Source: Marinobacter sp. C7
GTDB lineage: Bacteria; Pseudomonadota; Gammaproteobacteria; Pseudomonadales; Oleiphilaceae
Reading direction: 5' to 3'
Assembly (NCBI RefSeq): GCF_022343555.1
Contig: NZ_JAKQZH010000005.1
Span: 1 to 64,000 of the forward strand
Length of the DNA: 64,000 nt
This document shows positions 30,730 to 39,851 of this stretch, in pieces. The notes under the pieces were generated by a model. It saw only the letters and a program-made list of their open reading frames with translations, made no database searches and had not been told where the DNA came from. The stretch's first letter is position 1, and every line of letters starts with the position of its first letter. Position numbers and translations under genes: made by a program.

Positions 30730-30774
30730 TCAGGCCGTTCTCCGGGAGGGTGAGCAACAAGGCTGTTCACCTTC

Positions 30775-30783
30775 TGATATAAT
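30775..30783 (+). promoter_or_regulatory. Extended -10 promoter of pyrC
   Basis: A perfect TATAAT (30778-30783) is preceded by TGA, giving an extended -10 element (TGnTATAAT) about 34 bases before the pyrC ATG. No good -35 hexamer is visible at 16-18 bases upstream, which is common with extended -10 promoters. Confidence 0.55.
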
Positions 30784-30816
30784 TCGGCAAATTTTCAGGC
30801 CTCCCGGAAAACATTC

Positions 30817-31848
30817 ATGACAGAACAGCTGACCATCACCCGCCCGGACGACTGGCACCTGCACGTCCGCGACGGGGATATTCTCAAGGACGTGGTCCCG
30901 GCCACCGCCGCCTGCTTCGGCCGCGCCATCATCATGCCCAATCTGGTGCCGCCTGTAGTCACCGCAGCCGACGCCACCGCCTACCGCGAGCGCATTCTGG
31001 CGGCGGCCAAAGGCACCGATTTCGAACCCCTGATGACCCTGTACCTGACCGAAGCCACCACACCGGAGATGATCCGGGAAGCCAAGGCCGCCGGCGTCAT
31101 CGCCGCCAAGCTGTACCCGGCCGGTGCCACCACCAATTCCGCCTCCGGCGTAAAGGATATCCGCAATATTTACCCGGTGCTCGATGCCATGGCCGACTGT
31201 GGCATGCTGTTGCTGGTACACGGCGAAGTTACCGATGCCGACATCGATATCTTCGACCGGGAGAAAGTCTTTCTGGAACGGGTCCTGGCACCCACGCTGG
31301 AGGCCTTCCCCGGCCTGAAAGTGGTGCTTGAACACATCACCACCGCCGATTCCGCAAATTTTGTCCGTGACTACGACGGTGACAACCTCGGCGCGACCCT
31401 GACGCCCCAACACCTGATGTACAACCGCAACCACATGCTGGTTGGTGGCATCCGTCCCCACCTGTACTGCCTGCCTATCCTGAAGCGCAATCTTCACCAG
31501 CAGGCTCTTCGGGAGGCGGTAGCCAGCGGCGACAAGCGCTTCTTCCTGGGCACCGATTCCGCCCCTCACGCCAAAGACAAGAAAGAAGCCGCGTGCGGCT
31601 GTGCCGGCTGCTACTCTGCCTTCGGCGCCATTGGCCTGTATGCGGAAATCTTCGAGGAGCTGGGCATCCTCGACAAGCTCGAGGCCTTCGCCAGCCACAA
31701 CGGTGCCGACTTCTATGGCCTGCCCCGCAACCAGGACACCATTACCTTGGTGCGCAAGCCCTGGACCATGCCCGAGCAACTGCCCCTGGCGGACGGCTCC
31801 ATTGTGCCCCTGAAAGCCGGTGAAACTGTTAACTGGCAACTGGCGTAA
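30817..31848 (+). CDS. pyrC: Dihydroorotase
   Basis: PyrC closes carbamoyl-aspartate to dihydroorotate in pyrimidine synthesis. The 343 residues have H14 and H16 ([10 protein letters not shown]), the Lys98 expected to be carbamylated (AAKLYPAG), H135, H173 and D247 (GTDSAPH), all expected for the binuclear zinc site. It is the type I PyrC of E. coli length (348). The rnt frame overlaps its end, and rnt is probably cotranscribed. Confidence 0.97.
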   Translation: MTEQLTITRPDDWHLHVRDGDILKDVVPATAACFGRAIIMPNLVPPVVTAADATAYRERILAAAKGTDFEPLMTLYLTEATTPEMIREAKAAGVIAAKLYPAGATTNSASGVKDIRNIYPVLDAMADCGMLLLVHGEVTDADIDIFDREKVFLERVLAPTLEAFPGLKVVLEHITTADSANFVRDYDGDNLGATLTPQHLMYNRNHMLVGGIRPHLYCLPILKRNLHQQALREAVASGDKRFFLGTDSAPHAKDKKEAACGCAGCYSAFGAIGLYAEIFEELGILDKLEAFASHNGADFYGLPRNQDTITLVRKPWTMPEQLPLADGSIVPLKAGETVNWQLA

Positions 31849-31891
31849 TCTGTTACGCCGAGTACACACACTGTCGACAACCGGAGTTCGA

Positions 31892-32548
31892 GTGACAGAC
31901 GAAAACAAAGAACCGCATCCCCTCTCCAAACGCTTCCGCGGCTTTCTGCCAGTGGTGGTCGATGTGGAAACCGCCGGCTTCAATCCGGAGCGGGATGCCC
32001 TGCTGGAGATCGCCGCGGTGCTCCTGACCATGGATGACGAAGGCTGGTTACGCCGGGGCGAAACCCACGTTCAGCAGATTGACCCGTTCGAAGGCGCCAA
32101 CCTGGAACAGTCTGCCCTGGACTTTACCGGCATCGACCCCTGGGATCCCAGCCGCGAAGCGGTGCCCGAGCGCGAAGGCCTGAGCGAGATTTTCAGTCCG
32201 ATCCGCAAGGCGGTAAAAGCCCATGACTGCAAGCGAGCGGTTCTGGTGGGCCACAACGCCACCTTCGATCACAACTTCGTGTTTGCCGCCGCCATGCGCG
32301 CGGACATCAAACGCAACCCGTTCCATCCGTTTTCGACCTTTGACACCGCGACACTCGCCGGCCTGGCCTATGGCCACACGGTGCTGGCCCAGGCCTGCAA
32401 GCTGGCGGGTATCCCCTTCAGCAACAAGGAAGCCCACTCGGCCGCCTACGACGCCGAGAAAACCGCCGACCTGTTCTGTGGCATCGTCAATCGCTGGAAG
32501 GAGCTGGGCGGTTTTCCACCCCCGCCGGTGGAGATTCCCGAGCAGTAA
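31892..32548 (+). CDS. rnt: Ribonuclease T
   Basis: RNase T trims the 3' ends of tRNAs and other stable RNAs. The 218 residues carry the DEDD exonuclease motifs: D24 and E26 in [17 protein letters not shown], and [11 protein letters not shown] near the C-terminus. I chose the GTG at 31892, which has GGAG five bases upstream and gives a length matching E. coli (215). An in-frame ATG at 31820 lies inside pyrC and would add 24 residues. A strong terminator follows. Confidence 0.95.
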   Translation: MTDENKEPHPLSKRFRGFLPVVVDVETAGFNPERDALLEIAAVLLTMDDEGWLRRGETHVQQIDPFEGANLEQSALDFTGIDPWDPSREAVPEREGLSEIFSPIRKAVKAHDCKRAVLVGHNATFDHNFVFAAAMRADIKRNPFHPFSTFDTATLAGLAYGHTVLAQACKLAGIPFSNKEAHSAAYDAEKTADLFCGIVNRWKELGGFPPPPVEIPEQ

Positions 32549-32561
32549 CCGCAAACGTTGT

Positions 32562-32597
32562 CCATAAAAAAACCCGCCGAAGCGGGTTTTTTTATGG
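32562..32597. terminator. Bidirectional terminator between rnt and the fatty acyl reductase gene
   Basis: Two perfectly complementary 16-base arms (CCATAAAAAAACCCGC and its complement) flank a CGAA loop. The GC-rich core is bordered by seven A on one side and seven T on the other, so it works as an intrinsic terminator for both converging genes. Confidence 0.95.
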
Positions 32598-32612
32598 AAG
32601 GGGGAACGACTG

Positions 32613-34598
32613 TTACCAGTAGATGCCCCGCATGATCGCCGCAAAGGCCACCTGCTCGGTGGATACCTTCGGCTTCTCACCGGACTTGCTGCCGGCGGCC
32701 GCCGGCGAATCCGGGAACATCCGGTAGCCGGTGTTCATGATGATCTCACCCATCTTCGGCGCCAGGGCATGCAGCACCTGGGCGAAGATTCCCAGGCGTG
32801 TGGCGATCCGCTTGGGCCGGTAGACGATGGCATCCGCCACCATGTCCGCGGCCTCGTCCGGGGTCAGGGTCGGCACCTGATCGTAGATCTTGGTCGGTGC
32901 AATCATCGGCGTTTTCACCAGCGGCATGTTGATGGTGGTGAAGGTCACATTCCGATCGGACCACTCGGCCGCGGCACAACGGCTGAAGGCATCCAGGGCC
33001 GATTTGGACGCCACGTAGGCCGAGAACCTCGGAGCATTCGTGAGCACCCCGATGGAAGAAATGTTCACCACATGGCCTCGACGACGCTCCAGCATGGTCG
33101 GGGCGAAGCCCATGATCAGGCGCACGGAGCCGAAGTAGTTCAGCTGCATGGTTCGCTCGAAATCGTGGAAACGGTCGAAAGACAGGTCCAGCGAGCGGCG
33201 GATGGAACGGCCTGCGTTATTTACCAGGACATCCACGTGGCCGTGGTTGTCCAGGACGGTCTTGATGAACTCGTCACAGGCATCCATGTCCGAAAAATCG
33301 CACTGGTAGGCATGGACGCTGGCTCCCCGGGACTCAAGTTCCGCAGCCACCTCCTTCAGTCGCTCGGGCTTGCGTGCGCCGATGACCAGGATTGCACCCG
33401 CGTCCGCCAGCTTCTGGGCGGTCGCCAGACCGATACCGGAGGTCGCACCCGTCACCACGCAGACCCGGCCTTCAACCGTACCCCGGAGAGTGCGATCCTT
33501 GAACAGATCAGGATCCAGGTTCCGCTCCCAGTAATCCCAGATCACCGGGGCGTAGTCCGGCAGACGCGGGACTTCGATTCCCGTGCCCTTCAACGCGCGC
33601 TCCGTCTCCCGGGCATCGAACCGGGTGGGATAGTTGATGAAGGACATCACCGAGGGCGGAATACCCATGTCATCCAGCACCGCGCTGGTAATTCGCTTCA
33701 CCGGGGGCAGGTTCTTGACGCTCTGGCGGATAAACGGCGGGATGAACCCGAACATCCGGGAATCAATGCGCATGCCCATCTTCGGGGCATGGCCAGCCTC
33801 GCTGAAGATATTGAGAATCTCCCCGACCTTGTAGGGATCGGAATCCACCAGATGGAAGCAGTTGCCATCTTCACCCTCGAGATGGGCGATGTGGTCGAGC
33901 GCGTCTACGACGAAATCCACCGGCACAATGTTCAGCCGGCCGCCCTCGATGCCGATGGTCGGCACCCATTGAGGCAGTGCGTGGCGGATCTTCTGGATCA
34001 TCTTGAAGAAGTAATAGGGGCCATCCACCTTGTCCATTTCACCGGTTACGGAGTGGCCGATGACCATACCCGGACGGTAGATGCGGAACGGAACCTTGCA
34101 CTCTTCCCGCACGACCTTTTCGGACTCGTGCTTGGTCAGCAGGTAAGGATGGTCAAGTTTTTCCGCCTCCTCGAACATGTCTTCCCGGAAGGTGCCCTTG
34201 AAAAGGCCCGCCGCTGCAATGGAAGAGACATGGTGGAAATGCTTCGCACCCATCGCCTCTGCCGCCTGCACGGCCGCTCGCGTGCCATCGATGTTGGCAG
34301 CCTGCTGGCTCTCTTCGTCCGCGCCCATGTCATAGACGGCAGCAAGATGGAAGAAATGATCGATATTACCCTTCAGGGATGCCATGGTGTCGGCATCGAT
34401 ACCAAGATTCGGGCTGGTCAGGTCACCGATCACCGCCTTGACCTGAGTGTCATCCGCACCCCAGCGCTCCCGGAGTGTCTGGAGCTTGTCCTGGCTCTGT
34501 TCGCGCACCAGTACGTGAACGGTGCCGCCCCGCGCCAGAAGCTTCTCAACGAGAAAACGGCCAATAAAACCGGTACCACCAGTAAGGAAGTAGTTCAT
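32613..34598 (-). CDS. Fatty acyl-CoA/ACP reductase, alcohol-forming, two-domain (Marinobacter wax-ester type)
   Basis: The 661 residues join an N-terminal extended SDR / male-sterility-like reductase (MNYFLTGGTGFIGRF; YRPGMVIGHS) to a C-terminal classical SDR (VVTGATSGIGLATAQK, NNAGRSIRRS, Ser and YVASK site). This closely resembles the fatty acyl reductase described for Marinobacter hydrocarbonoclasticus VT8 (locus Maqu_2220, also 661 residues), which reduces acyl-CoA or acyl-ACP through the aldehyde to the alcohol used in wax esters. The ATG at 34598 is preferred over the adjacent TTG. A candidate operator pair lies upstream (34724-34771). The wax synthase gene is not in the window. Confidence 0.93.
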   Translation of the reverse strand: MNYFLTGGTGFIGRFLVEKLLARGGTVHVLVREQSQDKLQTLRERWGADDTQVKAVIGDLTSPNLGIDADTMASLKGNIDHFFHLAAVYDMGADEESQQAANIDGTRAAVQAAEAMGAKHFHHVSSIAAAGLFKGTFREDMFEEAEKLDHPYLLTKHESEKVVREECKVPFRIYRPGMVIGHSVTGEMDKVDGPYYFFKMIQKIRHALPQWVPTIGIEGGRLNIVPVDFVVDALDHIAHLEGEDGNCFHLVDSDPYKVGEILNIFSEAGHAPKMGMRIDSRMFGFIPPFIRQSVKNLPPVKRITSAVLDDMGIPPSVMSFINYPTRFDARETERALKGTGIEVPRLPDYAPVIWDYWERNLDPDLFKDRTLRGTVEGRVCVVTGATSGIGLATAQKLADAGAILVIGARKPERLKEVAAELESRGASVHAYQCDFSDMDACDEFIKTVLDNHGHVDVLVNNAGRSIRRSLDLSFDRFHDFERTMQLNYFGSVRLIMGFAPTMLERRRGHVVNISSIGVLTNAPRFSAYVASKSALDAFSRCAAAEWSDRNVTFTTINMPLVKTPMIAPTKIYDQVPTLTPDEAADMVADAIVYRPKRIATRLGIFAQVLHALAPKMGEIIMNTGYRMFPDSPAAAGSKSGEKPKVSTEQVAFAAIMRGIYW

Positions 34599-34685
34599 CA
34601 AATTCCACCCTGCCTGTTGCTCTGTTTTTGTCTATCCATGCCGGGAACCATTCGACTAAAGTCGTAGTCTCCCGAAAACGCCGGC

Positions 34686-34771
34686 ATTGTACTTAATTGC
34701 AACGTTCATGTATCGAACTTTTTTAGAGCATTTACTCTTTAAGCTATTGTTTTTCATAGAGCCTTTACTCT
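34686..34771 (-). promoter_or_regulatory. Direct-repeat operator and -10 upstream of the fatty acyl reductase
   Basis: Two 15-base repeats, TAGAGCATTTACTCT (34724-34738) and TAGAGCCTTTACTCT (34757-34771), differ at one base. They start exactly 33 bases apart, about three helical turns. Each contains an inverted AGAG-N6-CTCT. On the minus strand a TACAAT -10 lies at 34686-34691 with no good -35, so the repeats would fall about 50 and 85 bases upstream of the start, a usual position for an activator. The 380-base gap (34599-34980) also serves the rightward gene at 34981. No other feature was seen in it apart from a short CGACT palindrome at 34653-34664. Confidence 0.5.
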
Positions 34772-34980
34772 AAACAGCCAGGCGCGCACTTGAGCTGCCT
34801 GGCAACTTTTCCGACACATTGTCTCTGAGACTAGCACAGGGCGCGTGAATTGCCGGCCTTGAAATCCACCGGACAGAAAGCCATGAAACCCTCGGCCGGC
34901 AATGCCATAATCAGGAACTTATTGCGCTTTCCGGCGTCATTTCATGTCACAGTCAACAAGGTTCCCTGAAAACCATCCTT

Positions 34981-35280
34981 ATGCAGAAAGACAACCCGAA
35001 CACTGAACGCTATATCGCCATCGCCCGGGCCTGCCTGAAGGCCATTAACGATACCGCCGCCAATTCCGGCTCCCGGGAAGAAAAAATACAGGCGGTGTAC
35101 GAGGCCATCGATCAGGCCTTCCAGGCCGAGTTCGCCGAGTACCGCCAGTCCGTGGCCATCATGGCCACCGTGCTTGAACGCATTGCCTCGGGCCAGCTGG
35201 ACAGTGAGAAAGCGGCCGATCTGGCGCGTAAAACCCTGGACCAGCAGCCAGAGGCCACCCGCAACGCCCTGATGCACTGA
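34981..35280 (+). CDS. Hypothetical small helical protein
   Basis: I do not recognise this 99-residue protein. It is all-helical by appearance, rich in Ala and Gln, with no signal peptide or cysteine motif, and it lies 31 bases upstream of the M16 protease gene on the same strand. Codon use is like that of its neighbours, which supports a real gene. The ribosome site is weak. Confidence 0.55.
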   Translation: MQKDNPNTERYIAIARACLKAINDTAANSGSREEKIQAVYEAIDQAFQAEFAEYRQSVAIMATVLERIASGQLDSEKAADLARKTLDQQPEATRNALMH

Positions 35281-35311
35281 ATCGACCGAACCCGCAGACC
35301 GCAGAGGCCCT

Positions 35312-38149
35312 ATGACCCACGGAAAACTGATCCGCCAATACGTTCATGTGTTGACCTGCCTGGCGCTGTTCCTGTTCAGCAGCCTGGCACTGGCCGCCGC
35401 CGATATCCGCAAGAGCCCGAACGACGATAACCAGTACCGATACCTGGCACTGGAGAATGGTCTCAGGGCGATTCTGGTTTCCGATCCGGACGCGGACAAA
35501 GCGGCAGCCTCACTGAACGTTGCCGTGGGCAGCGGCGATGATCCGAAAGAACGCGAGGGCCTCGCCCACTTCCTGGAACACATGCTGTTCCTGGGCACCG
35601 AGAAATACCCGGAACCAGGCGAATACCAGCAGTTCATCAAGAGCCATGGCGGCAGTCACAACGCCTTCACCGCCTTCCAGGACACCAATTATTTCTTTGA
35701 CGTTCAGGCGCAGTTCCTGGAGCCCGCCCTGGACCGGTTCGCCCAGCAGTTTTCCGCTCCGCTTTTTACCCCCGAGCTGGTGGAGCGCGAGCGCAACGCT
35801 GTGCATTCGGAATTCAGTGCCAAGCAGAAAGAGGATGGCCGCCGCTTTTACTCTGTGAAGAAGGCTGTCGCCAATCCGGAGCATACATTCAGCCAGTTCG
35901 CCGTGGGTAATCTGAACACACTGGAGAATACTGACGATAATCCCCTGCGCCCGGACCTGATCGAGTTCTGGAGGAACCATTACTCTGCCAACCTGATGAC
36001 GCTCTCGGTTTACGGCCCCCAGTCACTGGATGAGCTCGAGGCCATGATCCGGCCGAGATTCAGTGTCATCGAGAACCGCAACCTTGAGCAGAAAAAGCAC
36101 CCGGAACCGCTGTTCCGGAGCGAGGATCTACCGGCCAGGGTTACCGCCGATGCCATCAAGGATGTCCGCAGACTGACCCTGAGCTTCCCGATTCCTTCCC
36201 AGCAGGAAAACTACCGGACCAAACCGGCGAGCTATATCGCCAACCTCCTGGGCCATGAAGGCCCCGGCAGTCTGTTCGATGTACTCAAGCGTGCCGGATT
36301 GGCGGACAGTCTCTCCGCAGGGCTGGGCATGGACACCGGCGACAATGCGACGCTGGAAATCAGCATGGCGCTGACGCCCGAGGGTCTCGAACGCCAGGAC
36401 GAGATCCTGCCACTGGTGTTCGACTACATCGAGCGGATTCGCCAATCCGGCATCGGTGAAGATCGCTTCCGGGAAATGCAGCAACTGGCCACCATCGATT
36501 TCCGCTTCCGGGAGCAGGGAGAGCCGCTGCACGAAGCCATGCGCCTCGCCGGCCAGCTCCAGCATTATCCGGCTGAAGATATCCTGAGCGCCCCCTGGCT
36601 GATGGAACGTTACGCCCCCGAGCAATACCGGGACATCCTCGACCGGCTGACTCCGGACAACCTGATGGTCTTCGTGCTGGCCCCCGAGCCGGAACTCCAA
36701 GAGCCGAACACCACCCGGTGGTACGACGCTGCCTGGCAGATGACCAGCCTCTCGCCATCGGATATCACCACGGACGCGCCGGAACAGCTGACTGCCCAAC
36801 TGGCATTGCCCCAGCCGAACCCCTTTGTACCGGAGAATCTCGGGTTGGTTTCCGGCGACACCATGGCGCACCCGGTGCAGCTTGGCCGCCAAGACGGTTT
36901 GGAAATCTGGTTTGCCCGGGATACCCGGTTTGGCACCCCCAAGGCCAACGTGTTCGTCAGCCTGCGTACGCCAGCCGCCCGCGCCAGTGCCCGCAGTGCC
37001 GTCCTGACCAAAGTTCTGGTGGATGCCGTCAACAGCAACCTGAACGCCTCGTCCTATGCCGCCAGCCTTGCGGGCCTGGATTACAGCGTCTACTCCCACT
37101 TGCGGGGCATCACAATCCGCGTGGGTGGCTACAACGACAAACTCCACACCCTGCTTAACCGGATTCTGCTCCAGGTGGGGGATCCGCTGCTGACCGAGCA
37201 GCGGTTCCGGATCGCCCGTCAGAACCTGATCGAGAACCTGATGAACCAGGCCAAGGATCGCCCGGTGGAACAGACCTCCGAGTTCGTCCAGACGGCCCTG
37301 ATCGAAGGCGTCTGGAGCACCGATGAGAAACTGGCCGCCGCCCGGGAGATCACCCTGGACGAGCTACGCTCTTTCGCCCGGAATCTGCTGACCGAGGTTG
37401 ATCCGGTCATGCTGGCCCATGGCAACGTTACCGAAGCCTACGCACTGAATATGGCGAGGCAGGTGGAAGCGATCGTGCTGGATGACAGCCGACTTGCCGA
37501 GGTACCCCGCAGCCAGGTGCGCCAATTGCCCGAGAAAGAGACCGAGGTTTCCCTGGCCGTGGACCACCCGGATACCGGCTACACCCTGTACATGCAGGGA
37601 GCTAACACCAGTTTCGAGGAGCGGGCCCGCTACCGGCTACTGGGGCAGATCATCAGTAGCCCCTTCTACGAGGAGATTCGCACCAACCGGCAACTGGGCT
37701 ACATCGTGTATGCCACGCCGTTTGAAATGCTGGAAACCCCGGCGCTGGGCTTTGTGGTGCAATCACCCTCGGCATCGCAAACCGAGATCGATCACGCGAT
37801 ACGGGAGTTTTCCCAGGGCTTCGAGGACGTGCTGTCCGGCCTGACCGAGGAACGACTGGACCGCGAAAAACAGGCCGTGATCAGCAAGCTGCTGGAACAG
37901 GATCGGCAGTTGGGCGACATCTCCAGTCGCTACTGGCGGGAAATCGACCGCGGCATGGCAAGCTTTGACTCAAGAGAGCAACTTGCCGGGGCGGTAAAGA
38001 ATGTCACGAAGCAGGACCTCCTGGACGTATTCCGCAAGTCCGTACTGGAACGAGGCCAGACGCTGCGGGTAGTGACAGGCGGCAACGGTCTGGAGGCCGA
38101 TCGCGCCCTGGGTACGCTCACGGAACTGCCGCCGGTGCCCGCCGGCTGA
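35312..38149 (+). CDS. Periplasmic M16 insulinase-family metalloprotease (pitrilysin-like)
   Basis: The 945 residues start with a signal peptide (VLTCLALFLFSSLALAA). The inverted zinc motif HFLEH (H86, E89, H90) is followed 77 residues later by the third ligand E167 (RNAVHSEFS). The build of two catalytic-like halves and length near 960 match E. coli pitrilysin (protease III), which degrades small periplasmic peptides. It ends five bases from the convergent glycosyltransferase gene. Confidence 0.92.
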   Translation: MTHGKLIRQYVHVLTCLALFLFSSLALAAADIRKSPNDDNQYRYLALENGLRAILVSDPDADKAAASLNVAVGSGDDPKEREGLAHFLEHMLFLGTEKYPEPGEYQQFIKSHGGSHNAFTAFQDTNYFFDVQAQFLEPALDRFAQQFSAPLFTPELVERERNAVHSEFSAKQKEDGRRFYSVKKAVANPEHTFSQFAVGNLNTLENTDDNPLRPDLIEFWRNHYSANLMTLSVYGPQSLDELEAMIRPRFSVIENRNLEQKKHPEPLFRSEDLPARVTADAIKDVRRLTLSFPIPSQQENYRTKPASYIANLLGHEGPGSLFDVLKRAGLADSLSAGLGMDTGDNATLEISMALTPEGLERQDEILPLVFDYIERIRQSGIGEDRFREMQQLATIDFRFREQGEPLHEAMRLAGQLQHYPAEDILSAPWLMERYAPEQYRDILDRLTPDNLMVFVLAPEPELQEPNTTRWYDAAWQMTSLSPSDITTDAPEQLTAQLALPQPNPFVPENLGLVSGDTMAHPVQLGRQDGLEIWFARDTRFGTPKANVFVSLRTPAARASARSAVLTKVLVDAVNSNLNASSYAASLAGLDYSVYSHLRGITIRVGGYNDKLHTLLNRILLQVGDPLLTEQRFRIARQNLIENLMNQAKDRPVEQTSEFVQTALIEGVWSTDEKLAAAREITLDELRSFARNLLTEVDPVMLAHGNVTEAYALNMARQVEAIVLDDSRLAEVPRSQVRQLPEKETEVSLAVDHPDTGYTLYMQGANTSFEERARYRLLGQIISSPFYEEIRTNRQLGYIVYATPFEMLETPALGFVVQSPSASQTEIDHAIREFSQGFEDVLSGLTEERLDREKQAVISKLLEQDRQLGDISSRYWREIDRGMASFDSREQLAGAVKNVTKQDLLDVFRKSVLERGQTLRVVTGGNGLEADRALGTLTELPPVPAG

Positions 38150-38154
38150 CAGCA

Positions 38155-38787
38155 TCAGCAATTACTGAGGAAGCGGGCCCAGTCCTCGGGCTCGTCCACA
38201 TCCCAGCGGGGTTCCAGCAGGAAGTAGCGGAGCCCCGCCTGCTTCAGGCGCTCACAGGTCTGACCCAGCACTTCCGGCGTGCCCCACTCGATATCATCCA
38301 GCATGCCCTCGACTACCCGGGACGCACCGATCAGGACATACCCGCCATCGTCTGAGGGGCCCAGTACCACGTCATGATCCGCAAGGCACGCCACCGCATG
38401 CCGGGCATAATCCGGATCCACCGAAGGACAATCGCTGCCAACGATCAAAGCCCGGTCATACTCACACAAGGATTGACCCAGCGCAGCCTCCATTCGTTCA
38501 CCGAGACTGCCGCCCTGCTGCACCATCTGAACCAGGCCCGCGCCTTCCACCTCTTCGAGAACGGGCAAGGCCTCGTCGGTTGGTTCGTCCACCTCCCGAT
38601 CCCACCAGAACTCGACCGGATAACCGGTGGCACACAGATTGTCCAGCACGTTCAGGGTCAGCCGGATGTGAGCTTCGAGCGCGCCGACAGGCCCGAGTTC
38701 CGGCATGAGTCGGGTCTTGACCCGGCCCGCCTCGGGCCACTTGGCAAACTGGAGAAAGACAGCGGAGGGAAGATTACTCTGAGGCAT
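38155..38787 (-). CDS. DUF2064 / TIGR04282-type glycosyltransferase
   Basis: This 210-residue GT-A fold protein of the DUF2064 family has FAKWPEAGRVKTRL near the N-terminus and VGSDCPSVDPD and LGPSDDGGYVLIG as nucleotide- and metal-binding segments. The family is often named for arsenosugar biosynthesis because it co-occurs with ArsS, but no ArsS is encoded here. It overlaps the upstream glycosyltransferase by 14 bases, so the two are a coupled pair. Confidence 0.85.
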   Translation of the reverse strand: MPQSNLPSAVFLQFAKWPEAGRVKTRLMPELGPVGALEAHIRLTLNVLDNLCATGYPVEFWWDREVDEPTDEALPVLEEVEGAGLVQMVQQGGSLGERMEAALGQSLCEYDRALIVGSDCPSVDPDYARHAVACLADHDVVLGPSDDGGYVLIGASRVVEGMLDDIEWGTPEVLGQTCERLKQAGLRYFLLEPRWDVDEPEDWARFLSNC

Positions 38788-39481
38788 TTCGCACGTCCGT
38801 TCGATAGGCCTGCGCCAGGGATTCCGGCGAATCGCCCCGCCAGTAACGCCAGCGCAATCGCCACATCAGCAGGATAGTACGCCAGGGGCCGTTCTGTTCC
38901 CAGCGCCGGCTGTCGGTTACCACCGGATCGGCGATGCAAAAGGGGCGGGACACCAGGCGCAGCCGCCGGGAAAGCTCCACGTCTTCCATCAAGGGAATTT
39001 CATGGAACCCGCCAAGGGCCTCGAACACATCCTGCCGAACAAAAATGGCCTGATCGCCCGTGCAGATCCCGGTCAGGCGGGACCGGCGGTTCATGAACCA
39101 GGCAATGACGCGAAAGAGTGGCCGGCGCCCGCTCAGGGTTACGTCGAAACGCCCCCAGCCACACCGGCTCTGGCGAAACCGCTCAAGCTCGACGAGCGCC
39201 GATCCGGGCAATCGGGTATCGGCATGGAGAAACAGCAGCACATTTCCCTGCGCCACCGAGGCACCGGCATTCATCTGCACCGCTCTTCCCTTGCCGGAGG
39301 CCACGACCCGGTCACACCAGGCGTGGGCGAGCTCGGCAGTTGCATCCGGGCTGCCGGCATCCACCACAATCACTTCATGGCCGGAGTCGCGCAGCGGCTG
39401 AAGCGCCTGCAAGGTTTTGACGATGGTACCGGCCTCTTGCCAGACCGGAACAATCACGCTTAACGACAACGGCTCGGACAA
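38774..39481 (-). CDS. Family 2 glycosyltransferase, TIGR04283 type
   Basis: This 235-residue GT2 enzyme has the usual N-terminal LSVIVPVWQEAGTI, the Asp-rich VVDAGSPDAT and LLFLHADTRLP in the metal-binding region, and GDQAIFVRQDVFEALGGF near the acceptor site. It is paired with the DUF2064 protein as in many gammaproteobacteria. The sugar and acceptor are unknown. It is the last gene before tRNA-Arg on the core chromosome. Confidence 0.87.
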   Translation of the reverse strand: MSEPLSLSVIVPVWQEAGTIVKTLQALQPLRDSGHEVIVVDAGSPDATAELAHAWCDRVVASGKGRAVQMNAGASVAQGNVLLFLHADTRLPGSALVELERFRQSRCGWGRFDVTLSGRRPLFRVIAWFMNRRSRLTGICTGDQAIFVRQDVFEALGGFHEIPLMEDVELSRRLRLVSRPFCIADPVVTDSRRWEQNGPWRTILLMWRLRWRYWRGDSPESLAQAYRTDVRNASE

Positions 39482-39531
39482 AATCGAACTCCCGGAATAG
39501 TCGCGTCCCGCCTGGTCAGCGGGACAACACC

Positions 39532-39560
39532 TTGAGCCACAAGCTCTTGCCCGCTATCAT
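39532..39560 (+). promoter_or_regulatory. Promoter of tRNA-Arg
   Basis: TTGAGC (39532-39537), a 17-base spacer and TATCAT (39555-39560) lie 20 bases upstream of the tRNA. A GC-rich stretch follows the -10, as in stable-RNA promoters. Confidence 0.6.
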
Positions 39561-39580
39561 ACCGGCCTTCTCGCAGATTT

Positions 39581-39657
<77 letters not shown>

Positions 39658-39851
39658 GCCTCACTTCCACCAAGCTCCACGGAATGCTTTAACCAACCGT
39701 TTTTAAAGGAATTATCTTTTACAGCAAGTCCATCAGCATCCACGAAAGTCCACCCTTATCTATAACTCTTGGGGGTACATTCAGGGGTGCAAACTAAGAT
39801 CGCGCCCGCTATAGTTTCTTTTATACCCCCAAGCCAAGCAGGAAACTATCA

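Noticed and set aside
32769..34667. 632-codon open frame antisense to the fatty acyl reductase
   Set aside because: It is a shadow frame; the reductase on the other strand has a full set of SDR motifs and fits the known length.
39771..39810. GGGGGTAC-type repeats near the tRNA as a possible attR
   Set aside because: Only about eight bases match the tRNA 3' end and they lie inside the element upstream of the integrase; no long duplicate of the tRNA end was found anywhere in the window.
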